A DNA stretch of 9,612 nucleotides. Source: DASUMF01 sp040510575. GTDB lineage: Bacteria > Actinomycetota > Acidimicrobiia > IMCC26256 > DASPTH01. This document shows positions 1 to 5,952 of the stretch, piece after piece; the first letter of the stretch is position 1, and each line of letters opens with the position of its first letter. The position numbers were made by a program, and so were the translations under genes. The DNA is taken from the NCBI GenBank assembly GCA_040510575.1, contig JBEVIU010000058.1:1-9612 (forward strand). Reading direction: 5' to 3'. Under the pieces are notes generated by a model, which saw nothing but the letters and a program-made list of their open reading frames with translations, did not search any database and had not been told where the DNA came from.

Positions 1-654
1 CCCATCCGCTACGAGGTCGAGCGCATGCACGACGGCCGCACGCTCGGGAGCGACACCGTCACGTTCTCGCAGCGTGACCGAGTCATGTCGCGCGGGCTCA
101 TCCTCTGGAGCAAGGACGAAGCTGACCTGATCACCCACACCCGCAACGTGGAGATGCCGCGCGTCGCCGGTCCCGACGACCCGGGCAACCGTGACGACGG
201 CCGCGTGTTCCCCGGCGCAGCGGGGAAGATCGTCGACGGGATCAACACGTGGAGTGACGACGAGCCGGTTCGCGATCCGGTGCAGCACGTGTGGACCCGC
301 TTCGACCAGGACCTCCCGGTGCCGTACAACCAGGCCGTGCTCTCGTGGGCGACCGACGGCTACCTGATCGGGACCGCGATGTTGCCCCACGAGGGCTTCA
401 ACGAGGGCCACGCGCACAAGACCATCTCCACCGGCGTGGTGTCGCACACCGTGAACTTCCACCAGCCGTTCCGCAGCGACGAGTGGCTGCTGCTGGCGAA
501 CGAGAGCATCTGGGCCGGCCGCGGTCGTACCCACGGTCGATGCAACATCTGGACCGAGGACGGTCGTCTCGTCGCCACCTACACCCAGGACAACCTCGTG
601 CGTGCCTGGGCCGACGGCAAGGACCACACCGGCGAGTACAACCGCATCATGTAG
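1..654 (+). CDS. TesB-family acyl-CoA thioesterase, 5'-truncated by window edge
   Basis: Open from the first base in frame 1 to TAG at 652-654, leaving 217 residues of a protein usually near 280-300, so the N-terminus lies outside. Such enzymes hydrolyse acyl-CoA to free acid and CoA using two fused hotdog domains. The visible part is the end of hotdog 1 (VERMHDGRTLGSDTVTFSQ) and all of hotdog 2, including TDGYLIG, VNFHQPFRSDEWLL and GRLVATYTQDNLVRAW. From remembered E. coli TesB numbering, the catalytic Asp204 and Gln278 match D119 and Q196 of this fragment. The region of Thr228 and the usual DHS reads GVVSHT, so that Thr appears as Val and the conserved Asp as Ser. I recall actinobacterial paralogues with a similar TGV-x-THT segment, so this is probably a subfamily trait. 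It converges on the thiolase-like gene, with 14 nt between stops. The family is secure; the substrate is unknown. Confidence 0.88.
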   Translation, partial: PIRYEVERMHDGRTLGSDTVTFSQRDRVMSRGLILWSKDEADLITHTRNVEMPRVAGPDDPGNRDDGRVFPGAAGKIVDGINTWSDDEPVRDPVQHVWTRFDQDLPVPYNQAVLSWATDGYLIGTAMLPHEGFNEGHAHKTISTGVVSHTVNFHQPFRSDEWLLLANESIWAGRGRTHGRCNIWTEDGRLVATYTQDNLVRAWADGKDHTGEYNRIM

Positions 655-668
655 CTCGACAGCGCGCG

Positions 669-1820
669 TCAGTCGTGCAGGACGAGCGCGCCCGACAGCG
701 TGATCGCGCCACCGTTGATGATCGTGGCATGCACGTCGGGGAGCTGACGCTCACCGGCGTTGCCGCGCAGCTGCAGCGTCGCTTCGACCACGTGACCGAT
801 CGCGTGGCTGCGCCCCTCGCTGTTGTTCCCGCCGTGCGGGTTCAACGGCAAGCTGCCAGTGGCGAGGTGCTCGCCCGCGCCGAGGAACGCGCCGGCTTCC
901 CCCTTGGGGACGAGCCCGAACTCCTCGAGTCCGTACAGCACCAGCGGCGCGAAGCCGTCGTACATCATCGCGAAGTCCATGTCGGACGGCCCGAGCCCCG
1001 CGATGTCCCAGATGCGCCGACCGGCCCACGCGTACGCGCTCTCGTCGTAGTCGTGCCAGAAGATCATGTCGGGACGCGGGCCGGTGCCGGTCGACACGCC
1101 GGCCACGTACACCGGCGCGTGCCGGAGATCCCTGGCCCGCTCCGCGCTGGTGACGACCACCGCGCCGCACACGTCGACAGGTAGGTCGCAGTCGAAGAGG
1201 CGCAAGGGCTCGCACACGTAGCGCGACTCGAGGTACTCGTCGAGCGTGATCGGCCTCCCGAGCGCGGCATGTGGGTTGCGCGACGCGTTGTCGCGCATCG
1301 CGACCACGTACGCGCCCATCTGCTCGTCGGTGACCCCGTCGATCTTCCGGCGACGTTGGTACCAGGGCGCGAAGTACTGCATGAACACGCCGAGCCCGTA
1401 GGGGAGCGTGAACGCCGCGGTGCCGCTGGCTCCTGCCATCGCGCCCATGTAGTTGTAGGTCGCCGCCCCGGGTCGAGGCGCGGTCATGGTCCGGTACGCG
1501 AGCGCGGTGTCGCACACCCCGGACGCGACCGCCAGCGCGGCCTGCGCGACGACACTCGGGCCGACCCCGCCCCCGAGCATCCCGCCGTACCAATTGACGC
1601 CCGGCAGGCCGAGCATCTCCATCATCTGCAGCGTCGACGGCTCGCCGTCGCCGCCCATCGCGGCGATCCCATCGATGTCGCGGGGCTCGAGACCCGCGTC
1701 GGCGATCGCGTCGAGGCACGTCGACAGCGTGAACGCGTGCGGCGGGACACCGAGGTCCTTCGAGCACGGGGAGTGCCCGACCCCGACGATCGCCGACTGG
1801 TCGCGGAACGCGTTCGTCAT
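669..1820 (-). CDS. Thiolase-like (SCP2-thiolase superfamily) protein, probable aldolase-type partner of the DUF35 protein
   Basis: 383 residues, a normal thiolase-fold length. The start is the ATG at 1820, whose ATGA overlaps the stop of the upstream DUF35 gene, so the two are probably translationally coupled. The reading frame stays open much further upstream, but that stretch is antisense to other genes. Family marks include SAIVGVGHSPCSK near the N-terminus, DIDGIAAMGGDG (49-60), MMYDGFAPLVLYGLEEFG (285-302), LNPHGGNNSEGRSHAIG (326-342) and LQLRGNAGERQ (349-359). Thiolase catalytic positions look lost. The nucleophile region is GGGVGPS with no Cys, the HDCF motif reads YDGF (287-290), the GHP His motif reads GRS (336-338), and the C-terminal Cys-Gly-Gly reads NGG (369-371). 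SCP2-thiolase homologues without these residues, partnered with DUF35 proteins, include the Ltp2/ChsH2-type retro-aldolases of steroid side-chain degradation; BbsA/BbsB is a related pair. C-C cleavage or condensation on an acyl-CoA is therefore inferred. The substrate is not predictable. Confidence 0.88.
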   Translation of the reverse strand: MTNAFRDQSAIVGVGHSPCSKDLGVPPHAFTLSTCLDAIADAGLEPRDIDGIAAMGGDGEPSTLQMMEMLGLPGVNWYGGMLGGGVGPSVVAQAALAVASGVCDTALAYRTMTAPRPGAATYNYMGAMAGASGTAAFTLPYGLGVFMQYFAPWYQRRRKIDGVTDEQMGAYVVAMRDNASRNPHAALGRPITLDEYLESRYVCEPLRLFDCDLPVDVCGAVVVTSAERARDLRHAPVYVAGVSTGTGPRPDMIFWHDYDESAYAWAGRRIWDIAGLGPSDMDFAMMYDGFAPLVLYGLEEFGLVPKGEAGAFLGAGEHLATGSLPLNPHGGNNSEGRSHAIGHVVEATLQLRGNAGERQLPDVHATIINGGAITLSGALVLHD

Positions 1821-2254
1821 GTCGATGCCCCGGCGCTCGCTCCGGTGACGCGTGCGGGTTGCCACTGCGGCAGCGTGATCTCGTCGGTGAGCTGCTCCCA
1901 CGTGACCACGAGCGGCATCCCGATCTCGATCTCGTCGAGCGGGCAGTCGACGACGTTGCCGATCGTGAACAGGCCCGGCTGCTCCTCGAGCTCCACCACC
2001 AGCACCGCGTACGGGATCCGATCCTCGAACCCGGGGTTCCCGGGCGAGTTCATGACCGACCAGCTGTAGACGTGACCGCGTCCGCTGAGCTCCTCGGGCG
2101 CGAGCTGATCGGACTGGCACGCGCGGCATGCACCGCGTGGCGGATGCACCCAGGTGCCACACGACCCGCACCGCAACATCACGAGGCGGTGCTCGCGCGC
2201 CCCTTCCCAGTAGTGGCGATTCGTGTCGTCGATCACCGGCAGCGGTCTGTCCAC
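1817..2254 (-). CDS. DUF35 zinc-ribbon / OB-fold protein (acyl-CoA-binding partner)
   Basis: 145 residues from a GTG at 2254, chosen because GAGGGG lies 4 nt upstream; an ATG at 2284 in the same frame would add 10 residues and lacks this advantage. The N-terminal helix carries HYWEGAREHRLVMLRC, typical of DUF35. The rubredoxin-like zinc ribbon has four cysteines as C29-x2-C32 and C43-x2-C46. The OB-fold follows, with GHVYSWSVMNSP, PYAVLVVELEE and GMPLVVTWEQL. Proteins of this family bind acyl-CoA and form obligate complexes with thiolase-like partners. Its stop overlaps the start of the thiolase-like gene by 4 nt (ATGA), which is strong context for a physical complex. All four zinc ligands are intact. 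The family call is solid; the exact substrate is unknown. Confidence 0.9.
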   Translation of the reverse strand: MDRPLPVIDDTNRHYWEGAREHRLVMLRCGSCGTWVHPPRGACRACQSDQLAPEELSGRGHVYSWSVMNSPGNPGFEDRIPYAVLVVELEEQPGLFTIGNVVDCPLDEIEIGMPLVVTWEQLTDEITLPQWQPARVTGASAGAST

Positions 2255-2360
2255 GGTTCCCCTCGTCTGCGGCCGTCGGCGCATGCTGCCCGACTCGACG
2301 CTCGGGTGCGAATCTCGCCACCCGCGCGTCCCTGCTTGCGCTCCGTCGTCCGTGCCGAGG
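2255..2360. promoter_or_regulatory. Divergent intergenic region with weak inverted repeats
   Basis: This 106-nt gap separates the starts of two divergent units (DUF35/thiolase-like leftward, LLM/SDR rightward), so both promoters and any shared operator should lie here. I see no convincing -35/-10 pair on either strand. Two weak dyads are present: CCCGA (2289-2293) with TCGGG (2302-2306), and an overlapping GGGTGCG (2304-2310) with CGC-C-ACCC (2316-2323) around AATCT. Either could be a repressor site, since catabolic islands of this kind often carry TetR-type control, but no regulator gene lies in the window and the symmetry is modest for this GC content. Confidence 0.35.
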
Positions 2361-3299
2361 ATGCTCTCGCGTGTGAGCCGCTCTCCGCTGCGCTTCTCGA
2401 TCCAGATCCCGAGCGCGCCCGACCTCTCGTCGTGGACGGAGATGGTGCAGCGCGCCGAGGGACACGGCTTCTCGTCGGTGTCGGTCCCTGATCACCTCGG
2501 TCCGAGCCTGCCGCAGTTCGCGCCCCTGGTCGCGCTCAGTGCCGCGGCAGCGGTGACCACCCGGCTGCGGCTTGCGATCACCGTGCTGGACAACGACTTC
2601 CGCCATCCGGTGATGCTCGCGAAGGAGGTCGCAACGCTCGACCGCCTGTCGGGCGGGCGGGTCGACATGGGCCTCGGCGCAGGCTGGCTCGAAGAGGACT
2701 ACACCAAGACCGGGATCACGACGTGGGACGCACCCGGCGTGCGCGTCGACCGGCTCGTGGAGTCGATCGAGCTGCTGCGTGCCCTGTTCTCCGGTGAGCC
2801 CGTCAACTTCGCCGGCACGCACTACGACGTGCGCGACTTCGTGTCGTTCCCGACGCCGGTGCAGTCACCGGTGCCCCTGATGATCGGCGGCGGCGGCAAG
2901 CGCATGCTCCAGATGGCCGCGCGGGAGGCGAACATCATCAGCATCCTCGTGAAGATCGGCGACACCGCTGATCGCCGCCGCGCCGCGTTCGAGGAGCAGC
3001 TGCGGTGGATCGCCGACGCGGGTGGGCGCGACCGCTCCGACCTCGAGGTCGGCATCCGGGTGCTCTTCGGTGACGTGGCGGCAGCGGGCGAATCGCGCCG
3101 CGACGTTGCCGAGCGGGTCGCCGGCTTCGGCATGACGGCCGACGACGTGCTCGAGTCTCCCTTCGCGCTCGTCGGCGACCACGCAGCGATTCGCGACCAC
3201 CTGCTCGACGTCCACGAGCGCTACGGCATCTCGTATTTCACTGTGAGCGAAGCCCTGGCGTGGAAGGTTGCGCCCGTCGTCGAGGAGCTGAGCCGTTGA
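2361..3299 (+). CDS. LLM-class F420-dependent oxidoreductase (MSMEG_2516-like family)
   Basis: 312 residues, the usual length for a single-domain luciferase-like TIM-barrel oxidoreductase. The product should use deazaflavin F420 to move hydride onto or off a small substrate in the cytoplasm. Diagnostic stretches are SVSVPDHLGPSLPQF (40-53), VLDNDFRHPVMLAKEVATLD (75-94), LSGGRVDMGLGAGWLEEDY (96-114), RLVESIELLRALFSGEPV (131-148) and PLMIGGGGKRMLQMAAREA (172-190). The LDNDFRHP and GGGGKR blocks fit the subfamily named after M. smegmatis MSMEG_2516; this comes from memory, not a search. The start is uncertain. The ATG at 2361 directly abuts CCGAGG, while a GTG at 2373 sits 12 nt after GAGG. The stop overlaps the next gene's TTG start (TTGA), so it heads an operon with two SDR genes. 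FMN instead of F420 cannot be excluded. No substrate assigned. Confidence 0.88.
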   Translation: MLSRVSRSPLRFSIQIPSAPDLSSWTEMVQRAEGHGFSSVSVPDHLGPSLPQFAPLVALSAAAAVTTRLRLAITVLDNDFRHPVMLAKEVATLDRLSGGRVDMGLGAGWLEEDYTKTGITTWDAPGVRVDRLVESIELLRALFSGEPVNFAGTHYDVRDFVSFPTPVQSPVPLMIGGGGKRMLQMAAREANIISILVKIGDTADRRRAAFEEQLRWIADAGGRDRSDLEVGIRVLFGDVAAAGESRRDVAERVAGFGMTADDVLESPFALVGDHAAIRDHLLDVHERYGISYFTVSEALAWKVAPVVEELSR

Positions 3300-4099
3300 T
3301 CGAGGATCTCGCAGGCGCCGTCGCGCTCGTCACGGGGGGCGGGAGCGGCATCGGTCGGGGGACAGCGCTCGCGCTCGCGGCGGCCGGCACACACGTGGTG
3401 GTCGCCGACCTCGACGAAGCGCGCGCCGTCGAAGTAGCGGCCGAAGCGTCGGCTTCCGGCGCGCGCTGCGTGGGCCAGCGCCTCGACGTGAACGAGCAGG
3501 ACGACTTCGACGCGTCGAGGTCGCGGATGCTCGAGGAGTTCGGCCGGGTCGACATCGTGATGAACAACGTCGGAGTGATCGCGGCCGGGCTGCCCGAGCA
3601 CATCCCGATGGAGGAGTGGGAACGCATCATCAGCACCAACCTCCTCTCGGTGGTACGCAGCAACGCCACCTTCCTGCCCGGCCTCATCGAACAGGGAAGC
3701 GGTCACATCGTGAACACCGCTTCCACGGCGGGCCTCTACGCGTACGCGTACGAGCGCCTGCCGTATTCCGCGACCAAGGCGGGGGTGATCGCGATCTCGG
3801 AGTCGCTCGCGCTGTACCTACGACCCCAGGGAATCGGTGTGACGTGCCTGTGCCCTGGACCAGTGATCACGAACATCGGGCAGTTCGTGTCGTTCTCCGG
3901 TCCGCCGGTGGCGATGCGCGGCCCGGGCTTCCCCGCGATCGATGCCGAGACGGTGGGCGAGCAGGTGAAGCAGGCGATCCTCGACGACACCTTCCTGTTG
4001 CTCACCCATCCGGAAGTCCACGACGTGCTCGTGACGCGCGCCGAGGATCACGAAGCGTTCCTGACCCACCAGATCGCGGTCATCGAAGCGGGGGCCTGA
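3296..4099 (+). CDS. Short-chain dehydrogenase/reductase (SDR), classical type
   Basis: 267 residues from an unusual TTG start. The TTG is favoured because GAGGAG lies 8 nt upstream and TTGA overlaps the stop of the preceding LLM gene; the protein then begins LIEDLAGAVALVTGGGSG. Cofactor motif TGGGSGIG is at 13-20, and an acidic end to strand 2 (VVVADLD, Asp38) suggests NAD(H) over NADP(H). NNVG (90-93) replaces the usual NNAG. Catalytic Ser143, Tyr157 and Lys161 (YSATK) are intact, followed by LCPGPVITNIG. Such enzymes interconvert alcohols and ketones. The gene ends two nucleotides before the next SDR start, so LLM-SDR-SDR is one transcription unit, plausibly three oxidoreductive steps on related substrates. 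Its strand-2 region (3393-3414) shares an exact 22-nt match with the SDR-like fragment at 4866-4887. Function beyond SDR is not assignable. Confidence 0.92.
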   Translation: MIEDLAGAVALVTGGGSGIGRGTALALAAAGTHVVVADLDEARAVEVAAEASASGARCVGQRLDVNEQDDFDASRSRMLEEFGRVDIVMNNVGVIAAGLPEHIPMEEWERIISTNLLSVVRSNATFLPGLIEQGSGHIVNTASTAGLYAYAYERLPYSATKAGVIAISESLALYLRPQGIGVTCLCPGPVITNIGQFVSFSGPPVAMRGPGFPAIDAETVGEQVKQAILDDTFLLLTHPEVHDVLVTRAEDHEAFLTHQIAVIEAGA

Positions 4100-4101
4100 C
4101 G

Positions 4102-4851
4102 GTGGGTCGGTTCGACGAGCGCGTCGTGATCGTGACCGGCGCGGCGCGCGGTCTCGGTCGCGACTACGCGCGGTACTTCGCCCAGGACGGCGCGTCGGTG
4201 GTGCTCGCCGACGTGAAGGACACCGCGGCGGCAGTGGCCGAGGCCGCGGCCGAGAGCGCCGGCGTCGATGCGCGGTGCATCGGCGTCGACGTCGACGTGA
4301 CCAGCCGGACGAGCACCGATGCCATGGTGGCGCGCATCGCCGACGAGTTCGGACGCCTCGACATCCTGGTGAACAACGCGGGACTCTGGCGCGGGCTCGG
4401 CGACGCAGGACTGCTCGAGTGCCCCGACGAGCTCTGGGACGCGGCCTGGGCCGTGAACGTGACCGGATCGCTCCGGTGCTACCAGTCCGCGGTGCCACTG
4501 ATGCGCGACCGCGCATGGGGGAGGGTCGTCAACGTCTCCTCGATGGCGTCTCGCTCGGGCGGCAACCCGTACGGCCTCACGAAACACGCGGTGGAGCACA
4601 TGACGGCCGGGATGGCGCGTGAGGTGGGTCGACACGGCATCACCGTGAACTGCATCGCGCCGGGCATCTCGGCGTTCGAGGCGGCCAACAGCCAGCTCGC
4701 GAACGCGGACGCGATCGTCGCGGGCAACGCGGTCCAGCGCCTGGGCACCAGCCGCGACCTCTACGAGGCGATCGCCTACCTGTGCGGGGAGCAGGCCGAG
4801 TGGGTGACGGGCCAGACCTTGCGGGTCGACGGCGGCGCGGGAACGAGCTGA
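4102..4851 (+). CDS. Short-chain dehydrogenase/reductase (SDR), FabG-like
   Basis: 249 residues, typical of classical SDRs. The GTG start at 4102 is preceded by a GGGGG run about 7 nt upstream and lies two nucleotides after the previous stop; longer in-frame extensions would run antisense-like through the first SDR and are rejected. Motifs are TGAARGLG (12-19), an acidic strand-2 end (LADV, Asp37) suggesting NAD(H), NNAG (91-94), Asn119, and catalytic Ser147-Tyr157-Lys161 (YGLTK). The C-terminal signature WVTGQTLRVDGG (234-245) is the FabG-like ending. It is only distantly similar to its neighbour SDR, so the pair is not a recent duplication. It probably oxidises a hydroxyacyl-CoA or other secondary alcohol in the same pathway as the LLM enzyme; the substrate is inference only. 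Confidence 0.93.
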   Translation: MGRFDERVVIVTGAARGLGRDYARYFAQDGASVVLADVKDTAAAVAEAAAESAGVDARCIGVDVDVTSRTSTDAMVARIADEFGRLDILVNNAGLWRGLGDAGLLECPDELWDAAWAVNVTGSLRCYQSAVPLMRDRAWGRVVNVSSMASRSGGNPYGLTKHAVEHMTAGMAREVGRHGITVNCIAPGISAFEAANSQLANADAIVAGNAVQRLGTSRDLYEAIAYLCGEQAEWVTGQTLRVDGGAGTS

Positions 4852-4852
4852 C

Positions 4853-5044
4853 GTGGACTCCTTCGACGTGGTGGTCGCCGACCTCGATGAGGATCGAGCC
4901 CGCGCGACCGCTGACGAGGTCGAGGCGCTCGGCGTGCGCGCGCTCGGCACCGATCCCGTCGCCGCCCGAAGGTCCCTCGCCGCGCGGTTGACGACGGCGG
5001 AGGATGGGTATGACGCATCGACTCGACGAACGGAGATCCGATGA
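4853..5044 (+). pseudogene. Short SDR-like fragment (probable remnant)
   Basis: A GTG-initiated frame of 63 codons begins one nucleotide after the second SDR stop. Residues 4-31 (FDVVVADLDEDRARATADEV onward) read as strand 2, helix and strand 3 of an SDR Rossmann fold, with no GxxxGxG loop before them and no NNAG or YxxxK after. The protein and DNA match the first SDR of the operon: 22 nt are identical at 3393-3414 and 4866-4887. After about codon 35 the frame loses SDR resemblance and typical codon use, and it runs through a good promoter candidate (4986-5011). I read it as a relic of a deleted or partly duplicated dehydrogenase. It could still be translated: its TGA overlaps the ATG at 5041 (ATGA), and it has no internal stop. 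A real small protein is the alternative. Confidence 0.5.
4985..5011 (+). promoter_or_regulatory. SigF/SigB-like promoter for the small helical membrane protein
   Basis: CGGTTG (4985-4990), 15 nt, then GGGTAT (5006-5011). This is close to the GTTT-N15/16-GGGTAT consensus known for stress sigma factors SigF/SigB of actinobacteria. The predicted transcription start near 5018 gives a leader of about 23 nt containing GGAG (5032-5035), 5 nt before the ATG at 5041. The same six-base -35, spacing and -10 recur at 5456-5482. Confidence 0.6.
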
Positions 5045-5349
5045 TTCGCTTCCTCTTCCGCCTGATCGTGCTCGCACTCGCGGCATTCGGCGCGAAGTCG
5101 CTGTACGAGCGCTTCGTGGCACCGAACCAGGACCAGCTGCGCCAGACCGCTGACCAGTTCATCGACCGCACCTCCACGGCGGCGCGGGAGGTGGGCAACA
5201 AGGTGAGCGGCGCCGCGAGTGACGTCGCGTCGACGGTGCAGACCAACGCCGCTGACGTGAAGGCCACTGCGCAGCGTGAAGCCGACAACGTCACCGCCGC
5301 AGCCACCCAGGCGAAGAACGAGACGGTCAGCACCCTGCAAGACAGCTGA
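5041..5349 (+). CDS. Small membrane-anchored, Ala-rich helical protein (stress-protein-like)
   Basis: 102 residues from ATG with GGAG 5 nt upstream. Residues 3-18 form one hydrophobic segment (FLFRLIVLALAAFGAK), flanked by Arg, which suggests an N-terminal membrane anchor. The remainder is low in hydrophobic bulk and rich in Ala, Thr, Asp, Lys and Gln, with spaced Val residues (AAREVGNKVSGAASDVAS, then ADVKATAQREADNVTAAA). This predicts a long amphipathic helix, like LEA-type or YtxH-like stress proteins. No Cys and no enzymatic motif. It is preceded by a stress-sigma-like promoter and followed 24 nt later by a strong hairpin, so it is probably monocistronic. A role in envelope protection or membrane association is inferred from composition alone. 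I do not recognise a named family with confidence. Confidence 0.75.
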   Translation: MIRFLFRLIVLALAAFGAKSLYERFVAPNQDQLRQTADQFIDRTSTAAREVGNKVSGAASDVASTVQTNAADVKATAQREADNVTAAATQAKNETVSTLQDS

Positions 5350-5373
5350 GCCGACCGCAACGGCAGTCGATCG

Positions 5374-5412
5374 GGGTGATGGAGCCGCGGCAACGCGGTG
5401 GCTCCATCACCC
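5374..5412 (+). terminator. Hairpin terminator after the small helical protein gene
   Basis: A perfect 13-bp stem pairs GGGTGATGGAGCC (5374-5386) with GGCTCCATCACCC (5400-5412). The loop region GCGGCAACGCGGT can pair further (GCG with CGC around GCAA). It starts 24 nt after the stop at 5349. No U-tract follows, which is common for actinobacterial terminators. It separates two units that each have their own promoter. Confidence 0.68.
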
Positions 5413-5455
5413 GGTCGTTCGCGTCGCCGATCTGACCGGCGGCACGCCTCCCGTT

Positions 5456-5482
5456 CGGTTGCCGCGCGGACCGTGCGGGTAT
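5456..5482 (+). promoter_or_regulatory. SigF/SigB-like promoter, near-leaderless, for the NRAMP/PRC operon
   Basis: CGGTTG (5456-5461), 15 nt, then GGGTAT (5477-5482): the same architecture as at 4985-5011 and close to the actinobacterial SigF/SigB consensus. The expected transcription start is about 5489-5493, at or within a few bases of the GTG at 5493. No Shine-Dalgarno precedes that GTG, so the transcript may be leaderless. Confidence 0.6.
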
Positions 5483-5492
5483 CGCGACGTCC

Positions 5493-5948
5493 GTGCGCCG
5501 CCTCGTGCTGTTCATCCTCGTCGTCGCACTCGCGGCCACGCTCGTTGTCGCGCTCCGCCCGAGCACCCCCGCGCGCACGTTCGACGCGTACGAGCTGAAG
5601 GCCAAGGACACCGCCGAGAGCGTCCTGTCCTCAGTGCAGACAGCGCGGCTCGTGTCCCACGCCGCGACCGGCGGGCGCGCGTTCGGGCCGTACGTCTCGG
5701 TCATGTTGTCGGAGTCGGAGACGGCGATCGGTGAGGCGTCGAGCACCTTCGCCGGTCTGCAGCCGCCCGACGACCGTGCCGGCGGCTTGCGCGACGAGCT
5801 CACCCGGCTCGTCGGCCGCGGCGAGGAGCTCGTCAGCCAGCTGAGGATCAGCGCCCGCCGCGGAGAGCTGTCGGTGCTCCAGCGACAGGCGAAGCCCCTG
5901 GCCCGTGTCGCCGCCGAGCTCGAGCGGTTCACCGAGGCCCACGGGTGA
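5493..5948 (+). CDS. Membrane-anchored helical protein of unknown function
   Basis: 151 residues from GTG at 5493; no ribosome-binding site is visible, consistent with the near-leaderless promoter just upstream. Residues 4-21 (LVLFILVVALAATLVVAL) are one strong hydrophobic segment after MRR, a signal anchor placing the rest outside the membrane. The remainder is predicted mostly helical: AYELKAKDTAESVLSSVQ (32-49), a middle segment ending LQPPDD (89-94), then GLRDELTRLVGRGEELVSQL (98-117) and a final helix to residue 149. This would suit a small helical bundle. No Cys and no catalytic motif. It is the first gene of a unit with the NRAMP-type transporter (4-nt gap) and two PRC-barrel genes, so a periplasmic accessory role is possible. 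I do not recognise the family. Confidence 0.72.
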   Translation: MRRLVLFILVVALAATLVVALRPSTPARTFDAYELKAKDTAESVLSSVQTARLVSHAATGGRAFGPYVSVMLSESETAIGEASSTFAGLQPPDDRAGGLRDELTRLVGRGEELVSQLRISARRGELSVLQRQAKPLARVAAELERFTEAHG

Positions 5949-5952
5949 CGCG

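Noticed and set aside
669..2822. A 717-codon open frame on the minus strand running upstream of the thiolase-like gene
   Set aside because: Beyond 1820 the translation is Arg/Ala-rich low-complexity, antisense to the LLM gene and out of frame with the clear DUF35 gene; only 669-1820 has family motifs.
3260..3295. Longer N-terminus for the first SDR from an upstream ATG at 3260
   Set aside because: It would overlap the LLM gene by 40 nt and adds an Arg/Cys-rich stretch unlike SDRs; the TTG at 3296 has a good ribosome-binding site and a 4-nt coupling overlap.
4102..4851. The two SDR genes as a recent tandem duplication
   Set aside because: Outside the Rossmann and YxxxK motifs the sequences differ widely in loops and C-terminus, so they are distant paralogues.
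3393..4887. The 22-nt repeat pair considered as mobile-element ends or an att duplication
   Set aside because: Both copies lie in the same SDR strand-2 coding motif, no transposase or inverted ends occur, and homology explains the match.
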